DNA from: Durusdinium trenchii
Taxonomy: Eukaryota > Sar > Dinophyceae > Suessiales > Symbiodiniaceae
Reading direction: 5' to 3'
Assembly (NCBI GenBank): GCA_963970005.1
Contig: CAXAMN010023695.1
Location: forward strand, 1,746,615 to 1,810,614
Length of the DNA: 64,000 nt
In this document: positions 46,735 through 59,600 of the stretch, in pieces
How positions within the stretch are numbered: position 1 is the stretch's first letter
Layout of the letters: each line of letters opens with the position of its first letter
The notes under the pieces: generated by a model
What the model was told of the DNA's origin: nothing
Database searches by the model: none
What the model saw: only the letters and a program-made list of their open reading frames with translations
Translations under genes and position numbers: made by a program

Positions 46735-46843
46735 GCTGCCTCCAACCTACTAGCGATGGCCTCCAACCTACTCGCGATGGCCTCCAACCTACTACCGATG
46801 CCCTCCAACCTACTAGCGATGGCGTCCAAACTAATAGCCATCG
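46735..46843. repeat. 21-base minisatellite, five units
   Basis: Five units of GCGATGGCCTCCAACCTACTA with few changes. Because 21 is a multiple of three, it is open in both directions: one strand encodes repeats of ASRLEAI, the other of LLAMASN. Related units are at 11090-11168 (inverted) and 53284-53355. Confidence 0.8.
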
Positions 46844-47179
46844 GCCGGCGTTTTCATTTGCTTGGTTGGGAGACCAGGGGTGTCCCTTGTTCAGAGGCAA
46901 TGTGCGGAGCTCTATGGGCTCTTCCAGAGAAAGAACATCATGGCAACTCAGCAGATTTGTCTTTTTTGGGCAGCAAAGAAGTACAGACATTTCATATACT
47001 GTAACCAATTGCGGCAATGTAGCCAATTGCCGCACGAATGCAGTCGCTATCGGTGACATGTCTGACATAGTTCCTCATTATTTAGGATTGAGTGTCTTAA
47101 GTCAGTGCCGATGCTTTTCGTGCTTCATGGTTGATGAACAGTTGTGGAGTGGGTATGTGTGATCCAGTATGCACCAATG

Positions 47180-47470
47180 GTTGTAGCATGCAGCAGTTTC
47201 TCAACCAACGCCGCCAACCCAGGAAGCGCCAACGGATGCTGTACTCCGCATTAACCGAGGATGTCGGCGGCATGTCGCGCGTATCGTCGCGAGGCGGATG
47301 CGCGGCATCGATTTTATAAGATGATTGATGAACATTACCTGGGCAAGGTGTTTATAGAGAGGTTCCAAATACCTTTTGAGGAGGTACTTGGATCCCTAGG
47401 CTGGACATCCATACATGGACATCAAAAGAAACTGGCGACAGACATGCCTGATTCCACCCTAATTATATAG
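47180..47470 (+). other. Two overlapping coding-like fragments
   Basis: The frame around 47190-47270 reads MQQFLNQRRQPRKRQRMLYS and ALTEDVGGM. A shifted frame at 47261-47470 reads YRREADARHRFYKMIDEHYL and GKVFIERFQIPFEEVLGSL up to a TAG. Together they resemble a decayed gene piece, for example of a mobile element, but no domain is recognised. Confidence 0.3.
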
Positions 47471-49672
47471 ATCACCTCTATCGGTTAAATATATAGGGGT
47501 TATAGATACACCCCTATTTCTGGTGCATTTTACGATGCTTTCTGGCTTTCTGGGGCGGTTTGACGATTGCATCCTTCAGGCATGGACATAGCTCTCTGCT
47601 GCATCCCCATGGGCGCTTTCTGGGCCCTCAAGTGCCTCGGACTCCCCCGTTCTTCCCAGGAGCTCCGAAGGGGCTCGCAGATTTGGAGGATGACAAGGCA
47701 TGCTCCAACGGGGGATCTTTTTGGTGTCTTGGACGGCACGGACCCGGGTCCAAGGAGGAAGCGCCCTTGTCACTTGTTTGCTGAACAGATTGTTTGAACC
47801 GAATCCGTCAGAATCGACCGAACAACACCCTCCACCGAATTCCCGACTCGAACCGCTCAGTCGACCGGATCCTCGTTCCGCGGAACCCGCGTTCCGCGTT
47901 CTGCGTCGGCTTCGGGCTTCGGTCCGGTGAGGCGCCTGGTGGGCTCTTCCTTCAACACACAGCCTCACATCAGTGGTGCCCCACAGATGGGCCGAACGAA
48001 TGGCCTGGCGGCGGCCGACCAGTCCCGAAGTCCCGGACGGCATGATCGGCCGGCCGAAGAGGACGCGCCCTCTGGGTCGAGACATGTAGACTGTAGACTC
48101 TTGAGGTACAGAAACCTTCACCCCAATTGAATTGGCACTCCTCTTCATATGGGGGTGAAATATAACCAAGAGATATCAAAGAGTCTACATTAGTGTTTCA
48201 AGCCCAGGGGGGGCCCGCACTTTGGACGAAGGTGGGGGGGGTTCGTTAGGTGTAGCTGGGAGTAGATGCCTTCAGGGAGTGATGAGGTTGAGGTTGTTGA
48301 GGTTGGGAAGACTACTTTCTGGAAAACACCAGAGGGATGCGAATGTCTTGTATTGCAACATTTGGTCTCGGCAGTGTTGACGCCGCAGGTACCATTGCTT
48401 CATCTTAGGCAAAAAGGACCCAACAACGCGCATGCGACACCGCGGCATTGGGGGGACTTGGGGGTGATCAACCAGGGATCGATTCTTTCTATCGCACGAA
48501 AGTCCAAACTCATGGGTGCACGGCATACAGTATGGCTTTTAGTAGAGCGCATCAGCTGCAATGAGCACCAACCCCAAAGCACGGTTGAACGGGTTTAGGA
48601 TGGCTTTGGATGGCTTAGGGTCTTCATCTATAAAGATGGGTCTAGGTTTTTCGTGCGAACCAGGCCCAAGGCCCCCCCATGAACATTCTAGCTCCTAACG
48701 TTGAGCTGTGCCAATGGCGGATTGACTTGGGAGCTCCCAATTTGGTCCGTTGAAACGTCAACTCCCTTATGTTTCAATTAGCCTTATCAGTCTCGGGCTC
48801 TTCTTACGTATTTGAAACCCTGGTTTAGTTAAATATATTTGTGCAACACATATAGATTTTCTAATATATCAATTACTATCAATTATAAAGGAATACAGAA
48901 TACACAACAAGAGAAACACACTAGAAAGACCCACCAACTCAAGAAATCATCCCCGTGCCGCCGCTTTTTGCCAGGAGGATGCACAATTGCAGCCGAGCGG
49001 CCCAGTTGGATCTGGGGAACTGAAGAGGAGGATTGCTGATGGCATAGATTCATCGATAGGCCCTTTATGATAGGGTGGTCAATTCCCTTTGATTAGTGTA
49101 TACAGCTAATTGATATAAGGCATATAATCATAAGCTGGTAATATGGTACCTACTGCACCGACCGTTCCCAAAAGTACATTTGGATGTTTTTGAGGCGCAC
49201 TTTTGTTGAACCTCCTCCTTCGTTTGTGGAGCTGCTGCACCAAAAGCATTACCCCCAAAGGAAGCTACAAAATTAGGTCTTACATGGTCTTCCCCTCTCA
49301 AAAACAATCATCGAAGTGGACAATGCGTGGAGGACTATGTTCTACCAACCAAGTGGGTTTGTCCATGTTTCTCTTCCGTCGTTGGCCACGTGGCTTTCAC
49401 CACGCGTGGCCTCGTCGTTTGGGGTGTCGCACCCCAGGTGTGTGGCCATGGACCCCGACGAGCTCTTCCGTGCCAAAGGCATCTGTGGCGCGCAGGCGTC
49501 CGGCCACCCAGCGGTCGCGCAGCGGATGGACCTCGCTGGGATCGGTGGACCTCGCTGTGGTGGACCATGAACTGGGACCGGAAGATCTCGTCCAGAGACC
49601 TGAACTTGGAGCATGAACTAGATGCCCCCGGAAAGTATTAAAGTATTAACTTATAATGAATTATATATATAT
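47471..49672. other. Spacer with weak open frames
   Basis: Contains the inverted-repeat element at 48092-48190. The frame 48266-48598 begins MPSGSDEVEVVEVGKTTFWK and is open for 110 codons without a known domain. After CCCCAG, 49450-49560 reads VAMDPDELFRAKGICGAQAS, a possible exon. No model can be built. Confidence 0.3.
48092..48190. mobile_element. Miniature inverted-repeat element, TGTAGACTCTTG type
   Basis: About 99 bases beginning TGTAGACTCTTGAGG and ending AGAGTCTACAT. The interior carries CCCCAATTGAATTGG and CTTCATATGGGG, the reverse complement of the interior of the copy at 52576-52691, so the two copies lie in opposite orientation between the same termini. It is non-coding. Confidence 0.65.
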
Positions 49673-49793
49673 ACCCTGGAAGTCAAAGACCATTTTAAAA
49701 ATGGTTGCACTGGTTTTGTAGTGTAAAACCCTTAGCAAAACAATGGTGGTTCGGTAAAGGCTATTAAAACAATGGTGGTTCGACTTCTAGGGT
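49673..49793. mobile_element. Miniature inverted-repeat element, ACCCTRGRAGTC type, copy 2
   Basis: About 121 bases starting ACCCTGGAAGTCAAAGACCA and ending GACTTCTAGGGT, flanked by (TA)n on both sides. Same termini as the element at 7432-7535; the interior differs and carries two copies of ACAATGGTGGTTCG. Confidence 0.65.
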
Positions 49794-52575
49794 ATATATA
49801 TATATATCAGGGTTGCCGGGAGGTCCGGCCCTTTGCGGGGAGGGGGCGAACAGCCACGAGGAGAGCAGCCACCAAAGGGCAGGTGCATGGAGGGGGTCAT
49901 TGAAGTCATAGCCCAGGTCCAAACCACTTCAGGGATTAGGAGCCCATCAGTGGTCCTTCGGCCCTTCGTCGGCGTTCGCAGACCAGTTCCGCCCACCGTG
50001 GGTGACGCAGTTCGCACCGTGAGTTCGCCGCGAGGTGTGACTTTGACCGAAGCACCTTCAAGACGGAATGCCTGACCAGGCCGGAGTCGGATCAGGACAC
50101 CTGGTGTCACCTCTTCGCTTTGAACCGAAGGGTCTCATGAGGTGACGCTGGTCCGTCCACCCACGGTGGCGAGGGGAAAACGCGGCCCCAAAGAGGCGAA
50201 CGTCCACGTTGAGGGAGGTTAAACAGTCCAAGGGAGTGATACCTCCGAGTGACTGAGTGACTACCAGGGAGTGTACCCTGATAGGACATCCTTGGACTCA
50301 TTTTACCCCGAACTGGTAGTGATGGATGGATTGACGTCCAGGCGGAGTAAAATTGAGTCAGTTGGAATTCCTGGGGTATCCATGTACCCAGACACTCCAT
50401 GGGACTGGAATCTAATCTATGCCTACTATAGACCGAAACAACTACCCAACGTCGGTAAACAGGTATTTGTCAACCCCGGACCCAACAGCGATGTCACCGG
50501 CAGGGTCATTGGCTTGGTCGGTCGACCTCAATGCGTTTACGTGGGGCACCACATGGAGCTGCACCCAAAGGCGTTTGCTGAGGGGTGGGGTGGTGCGGAT
50601 GGGGCGTTCGGTGTGTTTTTATTTGTTTTTTCTAGATTAAACGAGGAGTAGGTGGACATGGATGATCATGGATGTAGGTGGTTTTGTGGGTGCAAGACAC
50701 GGTATTCAGCATAGGTTTTGTATGTGGGCGTGAAACGGAAGTGACGAGTTGATTTGAGATCCGCAACCAATCCGTTTTGGACACCTGATCCTTTTCTACT
50801 TAAGAAGACTCGGGCTCAGTTTCTGCGAGTCCACACCGCAACGCATGAGGGTTTTGCTTCCTAATTTGTGGTATGGTGCATGGGGCAGGGTACCGACGCA
50901 GATTGAATGCCAAGAGCTGCTCATAAAAGGTGGAAGAGGCAGGATATCCATCACATGAGCGTTCTCCACCATTCTGGTTTTAAAGATGTTTTCAGCTCCC
51001 GCTCGATCCTGCAGTGCTCGCCCCTCTTTCTCGATACAGGTTGTGTTCATCTTGGCTCTTCAGAGAAACGTCGTGGCTCTGCAGACTTCTTGGCTCTTCG
51101 CTGGCGGGTTCACCAGTGGTTTTCGCCAGGACATCATGGGGAAGCCCGTGCCTTACTCCGTCTGGAGCCTCGGTTGAGGGGGTGAGTCGCTGAGGTGCCC
51201 CACTGGTGGGCCAGAGAGTGCCAGACCCCCAAGTAGTTTGGATGGACGGGTCGATGGGAAATCGGAAATGACATCTGAACATCAACATGAATGTAGTCAA
51301 GAAACCATGTGCAAGAAGCTCCCAGTTTTTTGGGTCAGAACGCCCCTCCCAGCTATTTATATACCATATTAATCCATATTATATACAATCACATGTATCC
51401 AACGCCACCCAAATTGAGTGGTGATGGCCAGTGATATCTCTGCCGCCTGAGGTGTACATCCTCAGCTGCCCTCCCTTGCCGCCCCCTCCAGTGAAATGCG
51501 CCAGTCGCAGCATGCGGGGTGCGGCGTTTCTGGAGGTCCAAAGCGACCAGATCCGAAGGGAAAAAGCTCGTCCAGATGGGGGAAGAGGATGGAAGAGGTC
51601 AAGAAACAACATGAAACAACCACAGATGATCCGAACTGAACTCATTCTCTAGTAAAACGTGTATATATATATATATAAGTTGTTTTGTCCTTGATGTCAG
51701 ACGACAACATGTACTGTAATCAGGCTGAATGGGTTTCAAGCATGCCTCTTCAGCGGTTTACTGAAAGACAGACTAAGACTCGCTTTTCGTCGGTTTCCTG
51801 GCATATCCAACGTCGTCCATTGCCGGCTTCAGAGTTTTGCTCTGCGGATTCCATCGCCAAAGGCGATGGTTTCCGGCCATAGATTCCAAGCAAAAACACC
51901 AGACCATGCACTTCGGGTGACCATGAACTATAGAACTGAAGATGAATGCAAGGCCACCTGTGAATCCATGAGTTCAGATTAGGAGGATAAGACCTGGCAG
52001 TTTCTATCTTGTGCTTCTTGCCTTCTTGTTTTCTCAGCAACAAGTTTGAATGTTTTCCCATGTACCTGAGGGCTTGTAATCATCAGAAACCAGCTGCGCA
52101 TCTTTCCAGCAATGCTCCGATTCCTTTAGTTCTTCCTCACTGAGCACAAGTAGTCAGTAGCAGACCCGCTGTCCGAGCGACATCAGCTGTGTGGGGACTC
52201 AGCCCTTCGCCGCCAAATTAAATCAGCCGTGTTACATGGTGTAGCTCAAAGCATGCGGCATCATGCGACTCAGATTCTCTGACAAACCGGAACGTTCTTG
52301 TTCTAAATTAGGGAGACCCCCCAGACCCCACCAATGGGTTTGTGGTCTATTTTCCTCCCTTCCAGGGAATCTTTCGTGCAGGTCTCCCTACTCTAGTGCA
52401 CCCTTCGTTTGGTTCCTGTCCCTGCCACATCGGCACCAGCGCCTCTCCGCCCTGTCTGACAGGCGAAAGAGACGCGGCCGATGACGACCTTGGTGCCGGT
52501 GCGGGTGCCCTGTGACGAACGAAAGCGAGATGCTGGAGAGACTGGAGGAGTTTAGATGGAGAAACCACGCACTTC
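49794..52575. other. Spacer with two coding-like frames
   Basis: 50430-50650 reads QVFVNPGPNSDVTGRVIGLV and GHHMELHPKAFAEG and stops at TAG. 51431-51652 reads SLPPEVYILSCPPLPPPPVK and AAFLEVQSDQIRREKARPDG. Neither has a known domain or paired splice sites. A (TA)n tract is at 51660-51677. The rest has no supported feature. Confidence 0.3.
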
Positions 52576-52691
52576 ATGTAGACTCTTGATGCATAAGCGC
52601 CCCATATGAAGAGCATTTCCAGTTCAACTGGGGGAGCTTATATAATCTTATATATATATATATGGGTTTATTGAAAATAGAGAGTCTACAT
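52576..52691. mobile_element. Miniature inverted-repeat element, TGTAGACTCTTG type
   Basis: 116 bases bounded by ATGTAGACTCT and AGAGTCTACAT, with interior CCCCATATGAAGAGC and TTCCAGTTCAACTGGGGG and a (TA)n tract. Members also at 48092-48190 and, partial, 15580-15651. It is non-coding. Confidence 0.65.
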
Positions 52692-53627
52692 ATAATACAG
52701 TGTTGAAGTTTTCTTCTACAGCGAACGGGCGAACGGAGGCAGCTTGTAGGCCTATTGAGCAAGGTTCTGCAGCATTGTCAGAGACTCTCAGGATGCCCAG
52801 TTTACAGTTACAGTACATGCTCAATATAGCAGGTGTTGGCAGTATGAACTGGGGAAGACTTGGACAGTACATACGGAACGAAATAGCTTTCAGCTCTTCC
52901 AGGCCATGAAGGTTCCCTTTGGTCTCGGGGTTAGCTTCTTGTTCTGATCATGCTGACCACTCAGAAATATGGTTTCATTCTTGTGTTATCAGTGAAAAAA
53001 CAGGACTCGATTTTTTTCAGCTTTTTCCAAGATCAAGCATGTACCTCGATACCCACATGCATCCTATGAAGTAACTGGCTAGGTCCCGGAGGTCTCCTGA
53101 GTGGTGGTCTTCAGCCGCTCTGACTCTGCCCGGACTCCCTTCGGCCTCTTGCGCCAGGACTCCTTTCGAGTCTCTGCTCTGGGCTTGGGCCTCGAGATGA
53201 AGCCACAGCTGGGTCCTCTCACGCAACCCGACCGACCACGGCCACGGCCGACCCCGGCGTTTGCAAAAGCTCTAGAAGCAATGACCAAATGACCCTAGAA
53301 GCAATGGCCTCCAACCCAATAGCGACGGCCTTCAACCTACCAGCAATGGCCTCCACCCTTCATCCATCTTCATCCACAGGGTTCTTGGTGCAGCCCGCCG
53401 GTGGATCGAGGTCTCCGGTGTTCACACACCGGATTGGGTCTGACACCCTGCGACCGGTCGCGACACCCTGCGACCGGTGCTCATCCATGAGACTTCCTCC
53501 GGTTGGGATCGCTTCAGCTGGAGATCATCGTATCATATCGTCTCTCGTCCATTCACAGACAACATGAAGACAACATGAAGGATCATGAAGGTCAATGGAC
53601 CCTTCACTCACCCCCTCAGGTGCTCAG
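52692..53627. other. Spacer before the PG-rich repeat gene
   Basis: A minisatellite cluster with GCAATGGCCTCCAACC units lies at 53284-53355. GC-rich sequence at 53100-53280 is open on both strands and cannot be assigned. An upstream exon of the gene at 53628 must exist, but it could not be fixed. Confidence 0.35.
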
Positions 53628-56600
53628 GCGGACTCCACCAAGCGCACGGGCCCGGCACACTCCTTCGGCACCGCCAAAGGCGGGCGGCTCTGACGCAACG
53701 CGCGCGCTGACCCGACGGGTCACCGGCGGCTCGGTCGACGCCCGCCGGTCGGTCGTTCTTCAGGCGGCGTGAAGGTGTTCATCTCGAAGAAGCTGGCCAA
53801 GTCCAAGGCGTCCATTTTCTTTGAGACGTTTTTTGGGAAGTTCAGTGGGTGTTGCCGGGTGTTGCCTGGTGGCGTGGAGGGTCGAGGTGATTTCGAGGCG
53901 TGAGGTGGGGGGGGAACGCGCAAACGGAGGGAGTGAAGTGGACCCAGGGTTGATGGTTGATGGTGCAATGACCATGTTAACAAGGCTACATCCAGCCAAT
54001 GTATAATACATGCAAACACGAGCCAACCCTGGACAGATGGCACATGCAATAATAGAGAAGTCAAAATAATCAAACATATATGTTGTCAAGAGTCAAGAGT
54101 AGACTTTGCCGACGCTTGGACAACATTCGGAGACATTTGGAGAGATCTGAAGCAAGTTTTCGCACATTTCCAGAAGAACGGGACTCCATCATAGTCCATC
54201 CAGTTCCGCTTCCAGTTCCATGCGGATCTCCGCGCGGAGCCGAGTTCCACACTGACGCGCGAATCCGGAAGTCGGCACTCCCCGACGAGGTCCTGTGCTA
54301 CCGTGCAGACATCCACAGGTTTTTTTTGGGACCGAGACACCATGAGGACACTAGATTGATTGGCTGCTGGGATATCATTCGAGACCCTAACAAAATGGGG
54401 GTCTACTTGGTGTTCCTAGGGTCCCTGCCCACTAGTTGCCGGTATGACACTTATTATATAATACACATATATATATATTTATAAATACTATATCACGATA
54501 TAATACTGTAGTTCTTTTGTTCTGGGGGGTTTTGAGACCACTCATTTTTCCTGGAAGAGGCTTGTTTTCTTGCATGCAGTTCTTTTGCCGGGTGCCTCCG
54601 CTCCTCCTTCTGGAACTGCTCTCCCATCTTCCACAGGCTTCGGGACAGATATGGACAGATCCCTTAGTCTGTTGGTGTTTGGAACTTTGGTGTTTGGGTG
54701 GGTCTTGGATCCGCTCGAATCAAGGTGAATTAATTCTTGAACCATTATGACGTATATACATTGTATAATTATACTGTATGGTTGTAGGTAACGGTCCAAC
54801 GAAAGGACCAACAAACATCAACCAACCAACACTACTCCAATATGCTTCTTCTTCCATCTTCTTCCCACAGTATCTCACAGTCCTAGTCTCTTATAAGGCC
54901 CCGCACGGTGGCCTTCACGGCATACGCAAACCGACGGCCCGTCGCGCTCGGCGCTCCAGATCGGCGTGGGCACGCCTGGCCCGGTCTACCACGTGCCCTC
55001 GACGGCTCCTGGGGCCGAAATCACCGCGATTGGGCGCCGTCCAGAGAGATGCCGTTGCGATCCGTTGCGCATCAACGCGTCGTTTCCATTGGTGAGTCGT
55101 TTCATCGGGATGGCCCAAAAACGAAGGTGTCTGACAAAGGTGTTTTTGCATTAGATCACTCCGCTTTTTCGTTGTGTTTTTGATAGGTCTGCGACAGTTG
55201 GGGCACTTGTCCCGACTAATTACTGTTCAGTTAGATTAACTTACCTTTCGGCCGCTCCACAGCCTGTAAATAAATGGATTACGTCAACCAACATCAAGTT
55301 CCAAAGCACTTAATCATTATATTTTTCTCTTCGTTACGAGACTTCGTCAGGTTCACACTTCGAGACTTCGTTCGAAGCTTGAAGCTTGAGAAAAACGCCC
55401 ATCGGCGCTGCCACCGATTGGCGAAAGATTGGCACAATCGCCAGGCAAAGCTTTCGACTGTTTCTTCCACTAAAGTGAAATAGTTGACAAGGGTTGTATT
55501 TTTTTGCAGCCGTGTTCGCTCTGTATCTTATATAAACATTCAAAGGTGAAAGCTGTCCTTGTCGTTCCGGGGCGAACAATGCAAAATTTCACCCACGAAC
55601 TACTTGTGAAAGCTGTTGGCCAGAAAATGGTTCAAGCTCGCGAGCTTCATCTGAGCACTCTTGCGCTATCCAGCACTCAACGTGCTTCTCTCAGCCTCCA
55701 AGGCTTTTAGGGTCACTCGATGTACCGCATGGGCTTCCCCTGCCCGCTTTGCTGTCAGCTCGATGTACCGCTTTTCGAGCTTTGGCCCGTGACTCATGAG
55801 CCAGATCGTTTCCTTAAGCTTAGTCGTACTAGCTAACACTTCTCCAATCCCTGGAACTGTGTCTAAGGGAACTCATGATTGTCAAAACCATTACTATTTT
55901 CGCTTTTGCGCAAACAAGGTAACACAAGTTTCCGCAAGGGTGTCCCACAAGAGTGAGTATCCCACAGGAGGCATGGTATTTGCTCAGATGCTGATCACCT
56001 GCACATGTTTTTCCAATTTTTTCCCTATTTTTTTCGCTTGATGTGTCAGCTAGCTAAGCTACAGCCGTCTTTCTGGACCTATGCCCATTCCTAGTTGATA
56101 GGGTCACAGTCAATTACAAACGCTTCCACCAACGCTGGAATTAACGCAAAAACATCCTGCTGAAACTTTTTGGGGTCTATGCTGGTAAAACGTATCAGAG
56201 ATACTTTTCCGAACATAGTCATGACCTTTACGACTGTTGACATGTGTTTTGCATGTGTCATATCTCTCATGAAGCTGTGCTGACACGCTGAAGAGTCAAA
56301 ACAGGATTGCGGACATTCGAGCACAGGACCCATACAGTCACCCATCATCACGTATGGGTCCTGTGCTCTGGCTGTCCGACACGTATGTATCCACAAGACC
56401 TACCTGAGCAGCGGCCAAAAACAAGATCGTGAATCATTGGAACGCCCGAAGGTGCCACCGCCATCAGATGATTAGCTTTCATACTTCCAAAACAGCACCG
56501 CACGGCCAGTCAGATACATGTAGAAACACCAGGACATCAACATTCACTGCGTTAAATTCAGCAAACTTTGGAGATTTCCCTAGCGAGTGGCCACTAAGGT

Positions 56601-59600
56601 AGCAGATGGAACCAGCTCTAACTGTCAACAGGTAGAAAACGGATTCACGAGTGACAACCGGGCAGCAAGGCTACACAGATTGGACGAACGCCTACGGCAT
56701 TTGTCAGGGTTATTCTTACTCGTGTGTGTTCGTACACCGGTATTTGTTTGTTGGAGTTGTCACTTGCAATGTTTTCCAACATTTTCGCGTGCCAGGCTTT
56801 CAATTTCGCGGCTCATCACCCGCATGCGCTTTCATTTATTAACCTGTCGATTGGAAAAAGTATGAAAAAGTAGAAATCTAACAAACATCACAATGATTGC
56901 AAGATGACACGTTCGTTTTTGAAGAGTGACACCTTCGTTTTTGGGATTCTTGGGGCGGTCGTTGCACCATCCCACTGCAAAGGAAGGATAGGACACACGT
57001 GGAAACTGTGCGTCATTGATTTGCGGCGGCCTCTTTACAGCGGCCGCCGTAGCCGTAGCCCCCAGGCCTTGTCCTGTCGTCAATCGCCAGTGGTTGCTGG
57101 TTGAGCATTACCCCACACAGCGCCTTGCAGCCACATTGCTTTTTGGGATGGGTTCGCCCAGCGTTTCTGGCGGGCACCCCCCGGACACCTCGGTTTGGGG
57201 CACCCTGAGGTGGGCGCTGCGCCCAGCTTCTCGTTCGGCAGCGATGAAGCAAGGCGGCTGGGCAAGTGGGGGTCCACATGGGAGAGCCGCCCATAGCCCA
57301 GCCCAGCGGTTTGTCAGTGGTTTGTGACGGATGACGTGGCATGTTGTGAATAAGTCTGGATCGGATCACCCCGGATCTGGTGGCGTGACTGTGGTGCAAT
57401 AACCTGGTGTGACAAAACAACACACCTAGCTGTCAACATACAATCAAACACACCTCAAGTCGATCAAAGTAGGGACATAATTTGCAGCAACACCCAGATG
57501 GAAGTAGTTGGGACCCAGCCGAATGCGCTTGCGTTCGGGGTGTTAGACTGAAGACCCAGAAGTGGTGGAGGGTTGGCCAGCCAGGGGGCTGCGAACAGAA
57601 GCAGCTGGTGGTGATTTGCTTTGGCACGCTCGAGACGTTGGATGCACCTGAAACTCATGGCATGCCTCAAATGAAGTGGGATAGAGGGGATTCCCCAGCC
57701 ATACTCCCGCTTGGAAGAGCTCCAGCATGCGCCAATGATGCGCAAATCGTTTGTCAATTACAATACAGCAGTTTTCACTTTCCCGGGCGCTGGCAGCTAG
57801 CCAGCGTCTTTCATCTACCACAGTCACCACAGTACTAATTAACCTCTTTCAGACTTCACACATGACTCATTTGGCAATTTTTTTGTTTTCTATGTTCTTT
57901 TTTTTGCCAGAGAGCTATGACGTGGACACGAGCGACCTCAATGTCGGCTTCCATCCCTGCAACGTTTGCACAGCACTTATGGAAATTCCAGCTCTCCCAA
58001 GAGAATCAAACGTGAAGATTGATCGATCTTCGCACATCTCTTGATCAACGAAACACACTCTTCTTGACCAGGTATACGCTGATACACTCTTCTTGGACCA
58101 CCCATCCGTAATCCCAGATCAGACATCTTGCGAAAAGAGCGACCCACCAACGGGACCATCGGCCACTTCAGGAAGCATCCATCTGCCAAGTATCCCGACT
58201 CCAGCGTGGACCTCACCAGCTCGGCTTCTCAGTCGCCACAGCGGCGCAGAAGCGAAGCCCAGGGCGCAACGCGGAAGAGATGGGCGACCGGAGTGTTCCG
58301 TTCGATGTGGCGTTTGCCATTCTTCTGAACAAATATGAATTTTAGAGAGAGGGGGGTCAATCTGTATTTAGACGCCCTGTTGACTATATAGCAAAAAAAC
58401 ATATTAATACGATACTACAGATATCTACATATGATCAGCATACACCAGATCGGCCGGGCAGATTGTCTGAATTGAGTTGGAGAGAAGAAGTCGCTACAGG
58501 TGCGAAGCACTCATCCAAGGGCTCCGCCGCCCCCGGCACCGGGTTCTGCGCGCGCTTGCGCTTCGTGAATGCGTTCGCTCAGGCGCGACGGTGGACACGC
58601 AAAAGGTGAAGTTCCACAGTACTCCACAAGTCCACCTGGGTTCTGAGCCGCTGGGATAAAGGAGACAGGTGGAAACTCAGGTGGAGACTCAGGTGGGGAG
58701 ACTAGACTGGTCCGTGTGGGCTGGACACAAGGTGGGTGAAAGAAAAATGGAAACCATCCAACACTCCCCGAGCAAGTTGGGAGGTGGCCTGGCAGTTCGG
58801 GCAAAAAGGGTGGTTTATGGTCACCAGGTGCTCACAATGCATCATAACCATTCGATCATCAACTTGATTGTGTGTAAACACATTTGAACATCAACCCTTT
58901 GGATGTCTGGGGGCAAATTTACAGACTAAGACATAATTACGTATACATGACTCTAGGCAAAGAATGATTTGTAGTACACCTCTCTACAGAGAGGCCATCT
59001 CTCTATGTACCCGGTGGCGGCCCCTGCCACCCGGTGGCTCAAAACGACCGCCTTCCACCAAACGAGTCGAGGGATCGCTCGAGCCTGAAGAATGCAGAGA
59101 TCCTGCGGACGAACGCGGAGCTTGCCATGGGCCCGGGGGACCTGTCGGGACCGCCGAACGCGAGCGACGCGGACGGGGTTTCCGAAGCGAGGGAACCGAA
59201 GGTGGTCGATGTTTTGGGCTGCGAGAGGATGCCGATGTGACGGGGCAAGTGGTGACCGAACTTCAGAAGGGTTCGCTGACACAAAGCCTAACTTTTGTAG
59301 GTGGTAGGATGGTCTAAGGGTTGGCACATGTTGACACTCCTAGCATTGAACCTTAAGACATGAAGAGATAGACCTTATAGAACCAAAAGCCTTAAAACTC
59401 TTAGATCTCATTGAACCTTGGACCACTCATTTCCAGGCTCAACCGCAGTTGAGAGATGCATCCAACTTGATCAGAGGCATGTGACTCGTTGAGGAAGAGG
59501 CTCCATGTTGACATGATGCTTCAGGATGTTCTGGAGGGCACCCAGTGATGAGGGAAAACCCACCCCATATACGATACTCATGTAGTGGCAACGTTCAAGC

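Noticed and set aside
57047..57068. Relict dinoflagellate spliced leader (CCGTAGCC)
   Set aside because: Only the first eight bases match; the rest of the leader (CATTTTGGCTCAAG) is absent. TTTTGGCTC at 37210 and TGGCTCAAG at 18440 are likewise isolated partial matches.
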